64,000 bases of DNA from Bacillota bacterium (GCA_023416695.1 JAEZGY010000031.1:7138-71137), one strand, 5' to 3'. Positions 50,324 through 60,713 are shown, counted from the stretch's first letter. The notes: generated by a model from the letters alone, not told the origin. Made by a program: numbers and translations.

Positions 50324-51277
50324 TTAGATTAAAGAACATATGTTCCTATCCTTTAAAACCTTAAGAATAGCATCTAATTGTTCTTTGGTACTTCTTAATT
50401 GTTGTTTGTCTATCATAATAATGTCTTTTTCTCTTTTAAACCAGGTTAACTGGCGTTTCGCAAAATGTCTGGTATCCCTTTTAAGAATATAAACAGCCTC
50501 TTCTAAGGTTATTTCACCATTAAGATAAGCATAAATCTCTTTATACCCTAAGCCCTGCATAGATACCAAATTTCTAGAATAACCAGCTTCTTTTAAGGAA
50601 CGAACCTCATTTACTAACCCTTCTATAAGCATTGTATCAATACGGGAATTAATGCGTTCATATAATAGTTGCCTATTGTGAGTTAAAACAAAATAGGCAC
50701 TATGATAAGCAGCCGGACGGTTTTTTTCTTCCTCATTATGCTTCGATATTTGCTTTCCAGTAAGTCTATAATATTCAATCGCTCGTATTACTCGTTTACT
50801 GTTATTTAAATGAATGGACTTGGCGCTGTCTGGGTCAATCCTAGTAAGCTCATCATGGAGAAACTTAGGTCCCTTTTCTACCAGTTCCTTTTCTAGTTCT
50901 TTTCTAACCTCAGATTCAATAGGCTCCTCATCAAAATTAATATCATACAAAAGTGCTTGAATATAAAAACCTGTACCACCGACAATAATAGGAATCTTGC
51001 CTTTTGCATAAATTTCTTCTAATGCTTCTTTGGCCATCTTTTGAAAACGAACTACATTAAAGTCTTCATCCGGTTTCATTACATCAATAAGATAATGTTT
51101 TATACCACCCATTTCAGATGGTTTAATTTTAGCAGTACCGATGTCCATATGTCGATAAACTTGCATAGAATCTGCAGAAATAATTTCTCCACCTATTGTT
51201 TGAGCCAAAGAAATGGATAATTCAGTTTTACCAACAGCGGTAGGACCTGTTAATATGATTAATGGTCGTAGACTCAT
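50324..51277 (-). CDS. miaA: tRNA dimethylallyltransferase
   Basis: A 317-residue enzyme that adds a dimethylallyl group to A37 of tRNAs that read codons beginning with U. It has the P-loop GPTAVGKTELS (residues 11-21), the DSMQVYRHMDIGTAK segment, the catalytic region VGGTGFYIQALLYD and QLTWFKRE near the C-terminus. AGGAGG precedes the ATG. It follows mutL by 15 bases. Confidence 0.95.
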   Translation of the reverse strand: MSLRPLIILTGPTAVGKTELSISLAQTIGGEIISADSMQVYRHMDIGTAKIKPSEMGGIKHYLIDVMKPDEDFNVVRFQKMAKEALEEIYAKGKIPIIVGGTGFYIQALLYDINFDEEPIESEVRKELEKELVEKGPKFLHDELTRIDPDSAKSIHLNNSKRVIRAIEYYRLTGKQISKHNEEEKNRPAAYHSAYFVLTHNRQLLYERINSRIDTMLIEGLVNEVRSLKEAGYSRNLVSMQGLGYKEIYAYLNGEITLEEAVYILKRDTRHFAKRQLTWFKREKDIIMIDKQQLRSTKEQLDAILKVLKDRNICSLI

Positions 51278-51292
51278 TATATCCTCCTAAAG

Positions 51293-53257
51293 TTACACAA
51301 TTCGCTTAAACTTCTTTTCAATCTCTTGCTTTGTCATAGCAATAATAATTGGACGTCCATGTGGACAGAAATAAGGGTTATCTAAACTCATTAAATCGTT
51401 AAGTAAAGCAGAAAACTCCTCATATGTTAACCTTTGGTTGCCTTTTACTGCTGCCTTACATGACATGGATGCTATTTTTTCTATTATTAACATTGGTTCT
51501 AAATTATAGTTATCTTCTACCAAGCTGTCAATGAGTTCTATGAGTAAAGACTCCTGATTTAAGTTATATAAATCAGCAGGAACACCACGAACGGCCCATT
51601 CCTTGCCACCGAAATGTTCAATCTCAAAACCTAGTTCAAAAAAGAAGGTCAGGTTTTCTTTGATACATTCTTCTTCCCTTGGATTAAGAGTAATGATAAT
51701 TGGCGGTAACAGATTCTGAGAGAATAATGTTTTTTCACTATATTCCTTCATCAGCTTTTCATATAGTATTTTCTCATGTGCAGCATGTTGATCAATCAAT
51801 AACAACTTTTCTTCAAATTCAATAAGCCAATAGGTGTGAAACAGTTGACCGATGATATGATAAGCTGGCTGTGGTTTTATCACCTCTGCCTCTTCTTCAA
51901 ACAAACTTAGTTGTTTTACCGATTCACTTTCTTTCTTATCCTTATTTTGACTTATATAATCATCTTCAACCTCTTTTACCCAAGAAGAATCATAGGAAAA
52001 CTCGGATTCTACAGATGTCGTATTAGGAACAGAGACCCATGGAAGCCCTTCTGATTGTTGATTGGGAATAAACCTGACATCCGTTTTATCCTCATTTGCA
52101 GAAGGATTACTACTTTGTAAGCTATGAAGATAGGACAATACTTGGTTGGAAGCTTTTATACGTTGCTTTTCAAATGGTTCAGGTCCCTTGTTCATAGGAG
52201 CATTACTACTTCTAGAATTAGAACCTTTATTAACTGATTTGTTATCTACAGATACATCAGGAATTAACTCTATCTGCTTTAACCGTTTACTAATGGTATT
52301 ATAAACAATTTGATATACCTCATCCCCATTCCTTAGACGAAGCTCCATCTTGGTTGGATGTACATTGACATCGATATACATGGGATCCACGAGAAAATGT
52401 AGTGAGGTATAAGGATAACGATGAGTCATGGCATATGGTTTATAGGCGTCCTCAATGGCTTTACTAATCACTGCACTCTTAATATAACGGCCATTGATAA
52501 AATAGTTTTCATAATTTCTATTTCCACGAAGTAGCTCTGGTTTTCCAATAAAACCATCCATAGTAATATGCTCATTACTTTCATGGACCTCTAAAAGCTT
52601 GGCAGTTACATCTCGTCCATAAATTTGATATACAATGTCCTTAAGTTTATTATTACCAGAGGTAGAAATCTTTAACTGATTGTTATTTAAAAACCGGAAT
52701 GAGATTCCAGGATGACTAATGGCTAAGCGTTCTACTAAGTCACTGATATATCCTGCTTCTGTGGCAGCAGATTTTAAAAACTTACGTCTAGCTGGGGTAT
52801 TATAAAACAAGTTACGGATAATAAAGGTAGTTCCGTCGGGACACCCAATTTCCTCAAGACTTTTCTCTTCCCCGCCTTCTATAATGTAACGAGAGCCTAG
52901 AAATTCGGATTTAGATTTGGTTACAAGCTCTACTAGGGCAACTGCTGCTATACTAGATAGGGCTTCTCCACGAAAACCAAGACTAGACACATTAAGGAGA
53001 TCCTCCACGGATTTGATTTTGGATGTAGCATGACGCAAAAAGGCCGTCTGAACATCAGATTTTAAAATACCAGAGCCATTGTCTGTAATACGAATGAAAC
53101 TAATGCCACCCTCCTTGATTTCCACAGTAATGGCATTAGCACCTGCATCAATGGCATTCTCTACTAATTCTTTTACAACAGCAGCAGGACGTTCTATTAC
53201 CTCTCCTGCTGCAATTTGATTTATAGTTTGTTGGTCTAATACCGTAATCTTTTGCAT
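51293..53257 (-). CDS. mutL: MutL DNA mismatch repair protein
   Basis: A 654-residue GHKL ATPase. The N-terminal domain (about 1-330) has ELVENAIDAGA, DNGSGI, RHATSKI and GFRGEALSSI. A variable linker (about 340-460) is followed by the C-terminal dimer/endonuclease domain (about 470-650) with the metal-binding motif DQHAAHEKILYE, SCKAAVKGNQ and CPHGRP. The DQHAAHE motif indicates a latent nicking endonuclease, as in species without MutH. It lies 4 bases after mutS. Confidence 0.96.
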   Translation of the reverse strand: MQKITVLDQQTINQIAAGEVIERPAAVVKELVENAIDAGANAITVEIKEGGISFIRITDNGSGILKSDVQTAFLRHATSKIKSVEDLLNVSSLGFRGEALSSIAAVALVELVTKSKSEFLGSRYIIEGGEEKSLEEIGCPDGTTFIIRNLFYNTPARRKFLKSAATEAGYISDLVERLAISHPGISFRFLNNNQLKISTSGNNKLKDIVYQIYGRDVTAKLLEVHESNEHITMDGFIGKPELLRGNRNYENYFINGRYIKSAVISKAIEDAYKPYAMTHRYPYTSLHFLVDPMYIDVNVHPTKMELRLRNGDEVYQIVYNTISKRLKQIELIPDVSVDNKSVNKGSNSRSSNAPMNKGPEPFEKQRIKASNQVLSYLHSLQSSNPSANEDKTDVRFIPNQQSEGLPWVSVPNTTSVESEFSYDSSWVKEVEDDYISQNKDKKESESVKQLSLFEEEAEVIKPQPAYHIIGQLFHTYWLIEFEEKLLLIDQHAAHEKILYEKLMKEYSEKTLFSQNLLPPIIITLNPREEECIKENLTFFFELGFEIEHFGGKEWAVRGVPADLYNLNQESLLIELIDSLVEDNYNLEPMLIIEKIASMSCKAAVKGNQRLTYEEFSALLNDLMSLDNPYFCPHGRPIIIAMTKQEIEKKFKRIV

Positions 53258-53261
53258 AGCA

Positions 53262-55904
53262 TCATTCCTTACTTTCTATTTGAAGTTCATATAGTTTATT
53301 CATTGCTTCAATTGGAGTCATTTTGGACAAATCCAGTTCTTTAATTTCATTAATGATACGTTCATATTGTAGAAATATATTTTGTTGTGGTAGTGAGCAA
53401 GTAAAATCAAATAGGGAGAGTTGAGTACCATCTGGGGAATCTGTTCGTCCCTCCAATATATTCTTGGTTTTATTTGCGATGTCGTGGTCTGTTAGTTCTT
53501 TTACAATTTCTTTAGCACGAGACAATACATTCTCTGGAACACCAGCAAGCTTAGCAACTTGAATTCCATAACTTTTATCTGCTCCACCCTTTACGATTTT
53601 TCTAAGAAAGACAATATCGTCTCCCTGCTCTTTTACAGCGATACAATAGTTATTTACCCCGTCGATAGCTCCTTCTAATTCTGTAAGCTCATGGTAATGG
53701 GTGGCAAATAGGGTTTTTGCACCTAAAAGCTTTGTATTACTAATATGCTCAACCACTGCCCAGGCAATAGATAATCCGTCAAAGGTACTAGTTCCACGTC
53801 CGATTTCATCTAGGATTAAAAGACTGTCTTTCGTAGCATTACGAAGAATATTAGCCACCTCTGTCATTTCAACCATAAAGGTACTTTGGCCGCTTGCAAG
53901 GTCATCGGATGCACCTACTCTGGTAAAGATGCGATCTACTATGCCTATGTCTGCCGACCTAGCAGGGACAAAGGAACCGATCTGAGCCATTAAGACAATT
54001 AAAGCGGTTTGCCTCATATAGGTGGATTTACCTGCCATGTTTGGTCCAGTTATGATGCTGACACGACCTGCTTTATTATCAAGGAAGGTATCGTTAGCAA
54101 TAAACATATCGTTATTCATCATCTTTTCAACTACTGGGTGACGGCCGTCTTTGATATCTATAATTCCTTTTGAATTAATAGTAGGACGAACATAACCTTG
54201 CTGATTCGCTACGGTAGCAAGTGAAGTAAATACGTCTAAAGTTGCAATAGCTTTGGCTGATTTTTGGATACGATGGATCTCTCTAGCAATGGTATCTCTC
54301 ACCTGACAGAATAATTCATATTCTAGAGCAAATAGCTTATCCTCTGCCCCTAGAATCATGTCTTCTAGTTCCTTTAGTTCAGGGGTGATATAACGCTCTG
54401 CGTTGGTTAAGGTCTGCTTTCTAGACCAAGTATCTGGAACAAGATTCTGATAGGAATTGGTAACCTCTAAATAATAGCCAAAGACCTTATTAAACTTAAT
54501 TCTTAAGTTCTTAATACCTGTATTAGCTCTCTCTTTTTCTTCTAGCTCAGCTAGCCATGTCTTACCATCTGTCTTACCACGTCTTAGTTTATCGACTTCC
54601 TCATGAAAACCGTCCTTAATGATACCACCTTCTTTAACTGCTATAGGTGGCTCCTCTGATATGGAAGCATCAATTAGGGAGGTGATGTCCTCTAGACTAT
54701 CAAGGTTCTCATAAATAATCTTAAGAAGCTTAGACTTAGAACCATCTAAGAGAGTCTTAATGTGGGGTAACATGACCAAAGAATTATGAAAGGCAATTAA
54801 ATCTCTAGGATTTGCGGTTTGATAAACTACCTTACTAATCAATCGTTCTAAATCGTAGATAGGATTAAGATATTCTCGAAGCTCTTCTCTTGTAATATAG
54901 TTATCGTATAACTCATCAATGGCATCTAATCGCTCATGAATCTCTTTCTTATCAATTAAAGGTTGCTCGATATAACTTCTAAGAAGTCTTGCCCCCATAG
55001 CGGTCTTAGTCTTATCCAGTACCCAGAGAAGGGAGCCACGTTTTTGTTTCTCACGAAGGGTCTCAACCAGTTCAAGATTTCTTCTTGAGGAACTATCAAT
55101 TAACATAAACTTAGTGGTTTCATAAGGGATTAAATGATTTATGTGAGTTAGTTCTGATTTTTGTGTATCATATAAGAATTGTAACACTGCACCTGCTGCA
55201 ATGGTTCCAATCGTATAATCCTTTAAGCCTAATCCTTCTAAGGTACCGACATTAAAATGCTTTTTCAATTCTCTAATACAAAGTTCTTCATCGTAGTACC
55301 AGCTATCTATAGAGGAAATGGCAATCCCTAGACGATTACTTAAATCCTCTAAATCAATCCCTGAAACCATAAAAGACTCGTTGCAGATAATTTCAGATGG
55401 AGAAAACTTATTAATCTCATCAAGAAGCTTTCGCTTAGAGTCCATCTCCGTTACATAAAAGTCTCCTGTCGTAATATCAACTATGGATACACCATACGCG
55501 TTGGTAGTATAGATGATGCACATAAGATAATTATTTTTGCTCTCATCTAAGGACTGAGTATTAAGATTGGTACCGGGAGTTACAATACGTACAACTTCTC
55601 GTTTTACCAAGCCGTTCGCTGTCTTTGGGTCCTCTACTTGTTCACAAATGGCAACCTTATATCCTTTGCTTACTAATTTACTTAAATAAGTATCTACTGC
55701 ATGATAAGGGATACCACACATAGGAGCTCGTTCTTCCAACCCGCAGTTTTTCCCTGTTAAGGTGATTTCAAGTTCTCTTGATGCAGTGATAGCGTCATCA
55801 AAGAACATTTCATAAAAATCGCCTAAGCGATAAAATAAAATACAGTCTTTATATTCATTTTTTGTCTCCAAATATTTCTGCATCATTGGAGTTAATGTCT
55901 CCAT
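53262..55904 (-). CDS. mutS: MutS DNA mismatch recognition protein
   Basis: An 880-residue mismatch-binding ATPase with all domains. The mismatch-binding domain has YRLGDFYEMFFDDA with the Phe-x-Glu motif; connector, core and clamp follow. The ATPase domain has Walker A GPNMAGKSTYMR, Walker B LLILDEIGRGTSTFDG and the helix-turn-helix end. ATGs at 55910 and 55904 are both in frame; the AAAGGA site fits the second better. It is preceded by a membrane-bound MutS relative (38-base gap) and followed by mutL. Confidence 0.96.
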   Translation of the reverse strand: METLTPMMQKYLETKNEYKDCILFYRLGDFYEMFFDDAITASRELEITLTGKNCGLEERAPMCGIPYHAVDTYLSKLVSKGYKVAICEQVEDPKTANGLVKREVVRIVTPGTNLNTQSLDESKNNYLMCIIYTTNAYGVSIVDITTGDFYVTEMDSKRKLLDEINKFSPSEIICNESFMVSGIDLEDLSNRLGIAISSIDSWYYDEELCIRELKKHFNVGTLEGLGLKDYTIGTIAAGAVLQFLYDTQKSELTHINHLIPYETTKFMLIDSSSRRNLELVETLREKQKRGSLLWVLDKTKTAMGARLLRSYIEQPLIDKKEIHERLDAIDELYDNYITREELREYLNPIYDLERLISKVVYQTANPRDLIAFHNSLVMLPHIKTLLDGSKSKLLKIIYENLDSLEDITSLIDASISEEPPIAVKEGGIIKDGFHEEVDKLRRGKTDGKTWLAELEEKERANTGIKNLRIKFNKVFGYYLEVTNSYQNLVPDTWSRKQTLTNAERYITPELKELEDMILGAEDKLFALEYELFCQVRDTIAREIHRIQKSAKAIATLDVFTSLATVANQQGYVRPTINSKGIIDIKDGRHPVVEKMMNNDMFIANDTFLDNKAGRVSIITGPNMAGKSTYMRQTALIVLMAQIGSFVPARSADIGIVDRIFTRVGASDDLASGQSTFMVEMTEVANILRNATKDSLLILDEIGRGTSTFDGLSIAWAVVEHISNTKLLGAKTLFATHYHELTELEGAIDGVNNYCIAVKEQGDDIVFLRKIVKGGADKSYGIQVAKLAGVPENVLSRAKEIVKELTDHDIANKTKNILEGRTDSPDGTQLSLFDFTCSLPQQNIFLQYERIINEIKELDLSKMTPIEAMNKLYELQIESKE

Positions 55905-55948
55905 AATCATTAGTCCTTTCTCTCAGGTAGTTTATTACTTCATTTAGT

Positions 55949-57631
55949 TTATAATATAGACCAGGTGCCGGTTTCTAAAAAGGAGTTCGCTTCTGTTCCA
56001 GCCTTATCAATAATTAATTGATCAAAACCGATAATTCCCAATAGCTTAATTGCGTTTCTAGACTCTGCTCTACCGGTGTATAATTTATAATCAAATAGAA
56101 TATCATTCTCTATCACATCTTCTTGGAAATGATAATTATCATAATAGTTTTCTAGTATATGTGTCAACTCAATATCATGGGTTGCTGCTATACAAATAGA
56201 TGGATAATTTGTTAAATATTGTAGAATTTGTGAGGATGCAGCTATCCTCTCTAAGGTGTTAGTCCCTCTAAGAACCTCATCCACGAAGCAAAGAACAGGC
56301 GTCCTGTCATTCATTTGATCGATAATTCGTTTTAAAGATTTTATCTCAACCATGTAATAGCTTTCATTATTAACGATACTATCATGTAAAGCCATGGAAG
56401 AAAAAATCTTATAATAACAGGAATGATAAGAGTCTGCTAACACTGTATATATTGTTTGAGCAAAAATTCCGTTGATTGCGAGGGCTTTAAGAAAAGTAGA
56501 CTTACCCGAAGCATTAGAGCCTGTAAGTAAAGTACTTCTTGTGGTCTCAAAGTTATTCTTTACTGGTTGTTCTATCATAGGGTGATAGATGTTTTTGGTG
56601 TTAATATATGGTTTAATGGTATGAGTTAAGACTGGCGTAGTATACTCTTTCATAAATTCACGATAGGAAGCTACAGCAACCATACTGTCTAATAGTCCTA
56701 CAATTTCGTAGATTCTATTTAAACTATGCCTATTTGCCCTAAGTTGTTTTAACATACTGTTAAACTTAATTAAATCTATGTGTAGAGACATTCTAAAGTA
56801 ATCTAATATGATATCAGCTAAGCCTGAAGTAATAGATCTACCTCCCAATACTAAGCCTGCACCTCTAGCAAAATTTTTGAATTTTGAAGTATGTTCCACT
56901 AATTCAGTGGTATAAGATTCAAGTCCTTTTAGATTCATTTTACTAAGATTCTTGGTGTTATGAATTATGTTTAGAATGTAGCTAAATACATTGAGATATA
57001 TCTCAATGTTACCCTTTACTTTTTGGTAGTATATAATATTAAAAATAATAAAGAAAACCAAAAGCAGGGCACCTATAGTAGGAAAGAAAAAGACAAGTGA
57101 AATAGAAATTGGTAAACCACATAAACATACATAATGTAACCAAGGACGTTTGATTTCAATATCATCTGTACGATTAATATACTCATATAGACTTATTTGC
57201 ATATGCTTACCGAATTTATGAAACATCAATTGAAGTTTTTCACGAATTACTTCATTAGTTCTAAAAAGCTCTATGATACGATTCCGTTCTTTTAAGGTCT
57301 CTTCCTCATATACTAACTTATGAAGTAATGAAAAGAGGTACTCCTCTCCCATACTACTTCCTGTATTATTGATTAACATATAGATATTTTCCATATCTAA
57401 GTCATTCCATGTTATGTCGTCGATATCACTTTCTATATTTTTATGCTCATTATAGTATACGGCAATAGAAATTAGTTTTTCTGCGGTATATTCCTCCTCG
57501 GGTATCTTCCCCCAGGCATTTCGTATCTTATTTAAAAGCTGCTTTTCTCTATCTTTCTCAAGATAGATACTTCTTATAATTAATACTATTAAAGCAACAG
57601 CTATTATTAACATATACCCTAATTGATCCAT
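55949..57631 (-). CDS. Membrane-anchored MutS-like ATPase
   Basis: A 560-residue protein with the MutS ATPase domain (about 335-555; Walker A LTGSNASGKSTFL, Walker B CFVDEVLRGTNTLERIAAS) and a helical core, but without the mismatch-binding and connector domains. There is an N-terminal transmembrane segment (about 5-22) and another hydrophobic region (about 172-205). Such MutS-related membrane proteins are known from Clostridia and Bacteroidetes, with unknown function; mismatch repair is unlikely. It is the first gene of the mutS-mutL-miaA group, with its own perfect promoter. Confidence 0.88.
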   Translation of the reverse strand: MDQLGYMLIIAVALIVLIIRSIYLEKDREKQLLNKIRNAWGKIPEEEYTAEKLISIAVYYNEHKNIESDIDDITWNDLDMENIYMLINNTGSSMGEEYLFSLLHKLVYEEETLKERNRIIELFRTNEVIREKLQLMFHKFGKHMQISLYEYINRTDDIEIKRPWLHYVCLCGLPISISLVFFFPTIGALLLVFFIIFNIIYYQKVKGNIEIYLNVFSYILNIIHNTKNLSKMNLKGLESYTTELVEHTSKFKNFARGAGLVLGGRSITSGLADIILDYFRMSLHIDLIKFNSMLKQLRANRHSLNRIYEIVGLLDSMVAVASYREFMKEYTTPVLTHTIKPYINTKNIYHPMIEQPVKNNFETTRSTLLTGSNASGKSTFLKALAINGIFAQTIYTVLADSYHSCYYKIFSSMALHDSIVNNESYYMVEIKSLKRIIDQMNDRTPVLCFVDEVLRGTNTLERIAASSQILQYLTNYPSICIAATHDIELTHILENYYDNYHFQEDVIENDILFDYKLYTGRAESRNAIKLLGIIGFDQLIIDKAGTEANSFLETGTWSIL

Positions 57632-57707
57632 TCAATATCCTCCTAAAGGGAATCTAATCAGTAAATTAAATAACCCATGATTAAAGTGCTATGATAAACT
57701 ATAGTTA

Positions 57708-57736
57708 ATTATAAGGAAAGTAAAAATAATTTTCAA
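57708..57736 (-). promoter_or_regulatory. Promoter of the mutS-like/mutS/mutL/miaA operon
   Basis: On the minus strand TTGAAA, 17 bp, TATAAT; 5 of 6 and 6 of 6 matches, about 77 bases before the first start codon. Confidence 0.8.
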
Positions 57737-57780
57737 TAGCTTATAGAATTTATAAGTTTTTGTCATAAAACTCCGAATTC

Positions 57781-57835
57781 AAAAAGCACCTTCAGATGAT
57801 AGACATAATTGCCTATCACCTGAAGGTGCTTTTTT
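57781..57835. terminator. Terminator downstream of the NlpC/P60 gene
   Basis: AAAAAGCACCTTCAG pairs with CTGAAGGTGCTTTTT, and an inner TGATAG/CTATCA stem extends it to more than 20 bp. T or A runs on both sides make it bidirectional; its main job is to end the minus-strand NlpC/P60 gene (stop at 57846). Confidence 0.92.
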
Positions 57836-57845
57836 CAACAAGTGA

Positions 57846-58943
57846 TTAATCATTAATAAATCGTACGGCCTTACATATGGAACGATAGCTTAAGTTACTG
57901 ATAATGATACCTGTAGATGGTGAGCTGGCATGAATTACTTGACCACCACCAATATACATAGCTACATGATAAATGTAACCGTTATTTTCATAGAATACCA
58001 AATCGCCTGGTTTCACATCATAAACACTAATTTTACGACCCTTAGCTGCTTGAGTACGGGAAGTCCTTGATATATTGTAACCAAACTTCTGATAGATTTT
58101 CATGGTAAAGGCAGAACAGTCTATCCCACGGGTTAAGCTTGTCCCACCAAATACATAGCGATTCCCAAGGAATTGTTTTGCATAGCTAACCATCTGAGCT
58201 CTTACAGAGCTGCCTGTACTTTCGGAATAGGAAATTGCCTTTCTTAATTGATAGCTTACAGTTACTAAATCACGACGAATGTAGCCAATCTCATTGTCTA
58301 CTGCCACTTGAACCCAAGTAGTATCTGAATTATCCTTTACCTCAAGATCTGTATCCTTTGGAACACTAGTCAAAGTCTTACAATCCGTATTGGTATCAAC
58401 ACGTACTCTAGATGGCCCGTCCTTTACGGTGGCAACCAATCGTCCTACTTTTTTGGCTAACGCAGGAACTTCATCACCCATAATTAGAAATTCTGTGGAT
58501 ACATATCCTGTAATACTGCCAGATTTAATCTTTGCCCAACCATTATCATCTACACTATATATATAGCAACCTCCATTGTTTGGAAGCTTACCTATTATCT
58601 TACCTTTTGTATCTGCTTTGTTACGTATATTTAAATAACGATCTACTTTTGCAATACCGATGTTTTCATATTTCTTAGCGTCTATTGCCTCTTGTTTCTC
58701 TTGTGCTTCTTTCTCTTCCTTAGTCATAAAGGAATCTAAAGATGTCGTTGTATTATCAGAAGCATCTTCTGTAGTATCTGTTTCTGTATCCTCATAATAA
58801 GTGTTTAAAGTAAGAGGTAAACCTGCAACGGCTTGTTGACTTAATATACTTTTACTTGCTGCTTCGCTTTTATTACTTTGGCCGAATGCTATCAAAATGA
58901 AGAACATACTAACAATTCCATAGCATAATACTCTTTTTCTCAC
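57846..58943 (-). CDS. Secreted SH3-NlpC/P60 peptidoglycan hydrolase
   Basis: A 365-residue secreted wall enzyme. Signal peptide (about 1-29, cleavage near SEAAS), a Thr/Asp-rich and Glu/Lys-rich linker (about 45-92), two bacterial SH3 domains (about 96-155 and 165-230), then an NlpC/P60 cysteine peptidase (about 245-362) with Cys276 (GIDCSAF), His326 (YHVAMY) and His338 (VIHAS). These enzymes cut gamma-D-Glu to diamino acid bonds in stem peptides. The gene stands alone with a perfect promoter (59033-59061), so steady expression is expected, perhaps for cell separation. Confidence 0.93.
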   Translation of the reverse strand: MRKRVLCYGIVSMFFILIAFGQSNKSEAASKSILSQQAVAGLPLTLNTYYEDTETDTTEDASDNTTTSLDSFMTKEEKEAQEKQEAIDAKKYENIGIAKVDRYLNIRNKADTKGKIIGKLPNNGGCYIYSVDDNGWAKIKSGSITGYVSTEFLIMGDEVPALAKKVGRLVATVKDGPSRVRVDTNTDCKTLTSVPKDTDLEVKDNSDTTWVQVAVDNEIGYIRRDLVTVSYQLRKAISYSESTGSSVRAQMVSYAKQFLGNRYVFGGTSLTRGIDCSAFTMKIYQKFGYNISRTSRTQAAKGRKISVYDVKPGDLVFYENNGYIYHVAMYIGGGQVIHASSPSTGIIISNLSYRSICKAVRFIND

Positions 58944-59032
58944 GAAATGGCCTCCTAACCATAAATAGTATCCATATGGATTTCAAAAGAAACACCATAT
59001 TTATTACATAATTATTAACAAATACATATGAA

Positions 59033-59061
59033 ATTATAACAGGAACTAGTAAAAATGTCAA
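59033..59061 (-). promoter_or_regulatory. Promoter of the NlpC/P60 gene
   Basis: On the minus strand TTGACA, 17 bp, TATAAT, a perfect sigma-A promoter 90 bases before the start codon. Confidence 0.9.
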
Positions 59062-59125
59062 TAATGTGAATTATAGGCCTATATATTTAATATTTGTTTA
59101 ATAATTGATCGGTGTATAACCAAGT

Positions 59126-59172
59126 TAATTAGGCAGTATCCGAGTATAGCATACCCAAAAACTGCCTAATTA
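59126..59172. repeat. 12-bp inverted repeat downstream of spoIVA
   Basis: TAATTAGGCAGT and ACTGCCTAATTA with a 23-base loop that itself contains GTAT-AGC-ATAC. It lies 36 bases past the spoIVA stop. The T tract expected of a terminator is weak, so the call as terminator is uncertain. Confidence 0.6.
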
Positions 59173-59207
59173 TACAGAGAAATCCGAATTATGTATCCAA
59201 TGACAGT

Positions 59208-60683
59208 TTAGATGATGATACAGATTAGACCTCCATTACTATCATTCACAATTTTCTGCATAGTATCCTGGAGTTTCTGCTGAGATTCATCATTTAGCTT
59301 ATTTACCTTGGTATTAATTCCGTCTTCCACTAATTGTTTTATGCTTTTACCGAATATATTAGTTTCCCATATTCCATCTGGATTCCCCTTTGTATTCTCT
59401 GCTATATAAGACATCAGATCTTTGGCTTGCTGTTCATTTCCTACAATTGGGGCAATCTCTGTTTCTATATAAGCTTTAATCATATGTATGGATGGAGCCT
59501 GGGCTTTTATCTTAACACCATATTTCCCACTATGGCGTATGATTTCAGGTTCATCTACTGATATTTCCTCTAATGCAGGGGTTACTACTCCATAACCTTT
59601 ATTCTGGACCTCCTCATATGCATTCTCAATCTTTTCATACTGATTCTTCATACTAGCAAGTCGTTTTAATGTACCAATTAGTTGATATTCATCATTAATA
59701 TCTACTCCAATCAAGTCACTTAAAATCTCATAGTAATATTTATCATCAAAATTAACTTGAATTTTAACTGAGCCATCTCTCATTTGAATAGAATCGATTT
59801 TAAAGCCTTTGACAAACTTGCTATCAGTAAGAAGGTTACCTAGATTAACATCCCTGATGAGGTGCATACGTTTTAGGATTCCTTTGACAGTACTTATTAA
59901 GTCTTCTTTTAACCAATGGTCACTAGGTAGCATCTCTACCCATTTAGGCGTGTAAAAGTTTAATTGAGCTATAGGAAACTCTGAAAGTATAGTCTCCATA
60001 ATTCTAGTAATATCATCCTTCTTAAGTTGTGCACAGTTCATAGGCATTACAGAAACTTTATTTTTGCTTGAGATTTCATCTGCCAGAGCAATTGTTTCAT
60101 CGGAATATGGACGGTTTGAGTTTAATAAAACAACAAATGGTTTACCTAACCGTTTGAGTTCCATAATAGTCTTCTCTTCTGGGGCAACATAGGCTGCTCG
60201 ATCAATGTCTCCAAAACTTCCGTCTGTTGTAATCACAATGCCAATGGTAGAATGATCGTTAATTACCTTCTTAGTCCCAAGTTCAGCTGCTTGGGTAAAT
60301 GGAATGTCGTGGTCAAACCAAGGCGTCTTAACAAGTCGTTCCTGCTCATTTTCAATGTGACCACTTGCACCCTCTACCATATAGCCAACGCAATCAATTA
60401 ATCGGATATTAACAACGGTGTCATCTGAAATCTTAATCTCTGCGGCTTCCTTTGGAATAAACTTTGGCTCTGTAGTCATGATCGTCTTACCTGCCGCACT
60501 TTGTGGTAATTCGTCAATAGCCCTTTCCTTACTATGGACGTCTTCTATATTAGGAATGACTAATAAGTCCATAAAACGCTTAATAAAGGTGGATTTACCT
60601 GTACGAACTGGACCAACTACTCCAATGTATATTTCACCATTGGTACGAGCTTGTATATCTTTATATACATCAAACATATCCAT
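59208..60683 (-). CDS. spoIVA: SpoIVA stage IV sporulation ATPase (spore coat base layer)
   Basis: A 491-residue protein, the same length as Bacillus SpoIVA, with Walker A GPVRTGKSTF near the start. It hydrolyses ATP to polymerise on the forespore and anchors the coat. Family marks are PNIEDVHSKERAIDELPQSA, GYMVEGASGH and the C-terminal NDSNGGLICIII. AAAGGGG sits 7 bases before ATG 60683; the frame extends to 60707 without support. A sigma-E-like promoter lies at 60714-60742. Its presence shows that the organism forms spores or comes from a spore-forming lineage. Confidence 0.95.
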   Translation of the reverse strand: MDMFDVYKDIQARTNGEIYIGVVGPVRTGKSTFIKRFMDLLVIPNIEDVHSKERAIDELPQSAAGKTIMTTEPKFIPKEAAEIKISDDTVVNIRLIDCVGYMVEGASGHIENEQERLVKTPWFDHDIPFTQAAELGTKKVINDHSTIGIVITTDGSFGDIDRAAYVAPEEKTIMELKRLGKPFVVLLNSNRPYSDETIALADEISSKNKVSVMPMNCAQLKKDDITRIMETILSEFPIAQLNFYTPKWVEMLPSDHWLKEDLISTVKGILKRMHLIRDVNLGNLLTDSKFVKGFKIDSIQMRDGSVKIQVNFDDKYYYEILSDLIGVDINDEYQLIGTLKRLASMKNQYEKIENAYEEVQNKGYGVVTPALEEISVDEPEIIRHSGKYGVKIKAQAPSIHMIKAYIETEIAPIVGNEQQAKDLMSYIAENTKGNPDGIWETNIFGKSIKQLVEDGINTKVNKLNDESQQKLQDTMQKIVNDSNGGLICIII

Positions 60684-60713
60684 AAGAATACCCCTTTCTA
60701 TATTCACTAATAA

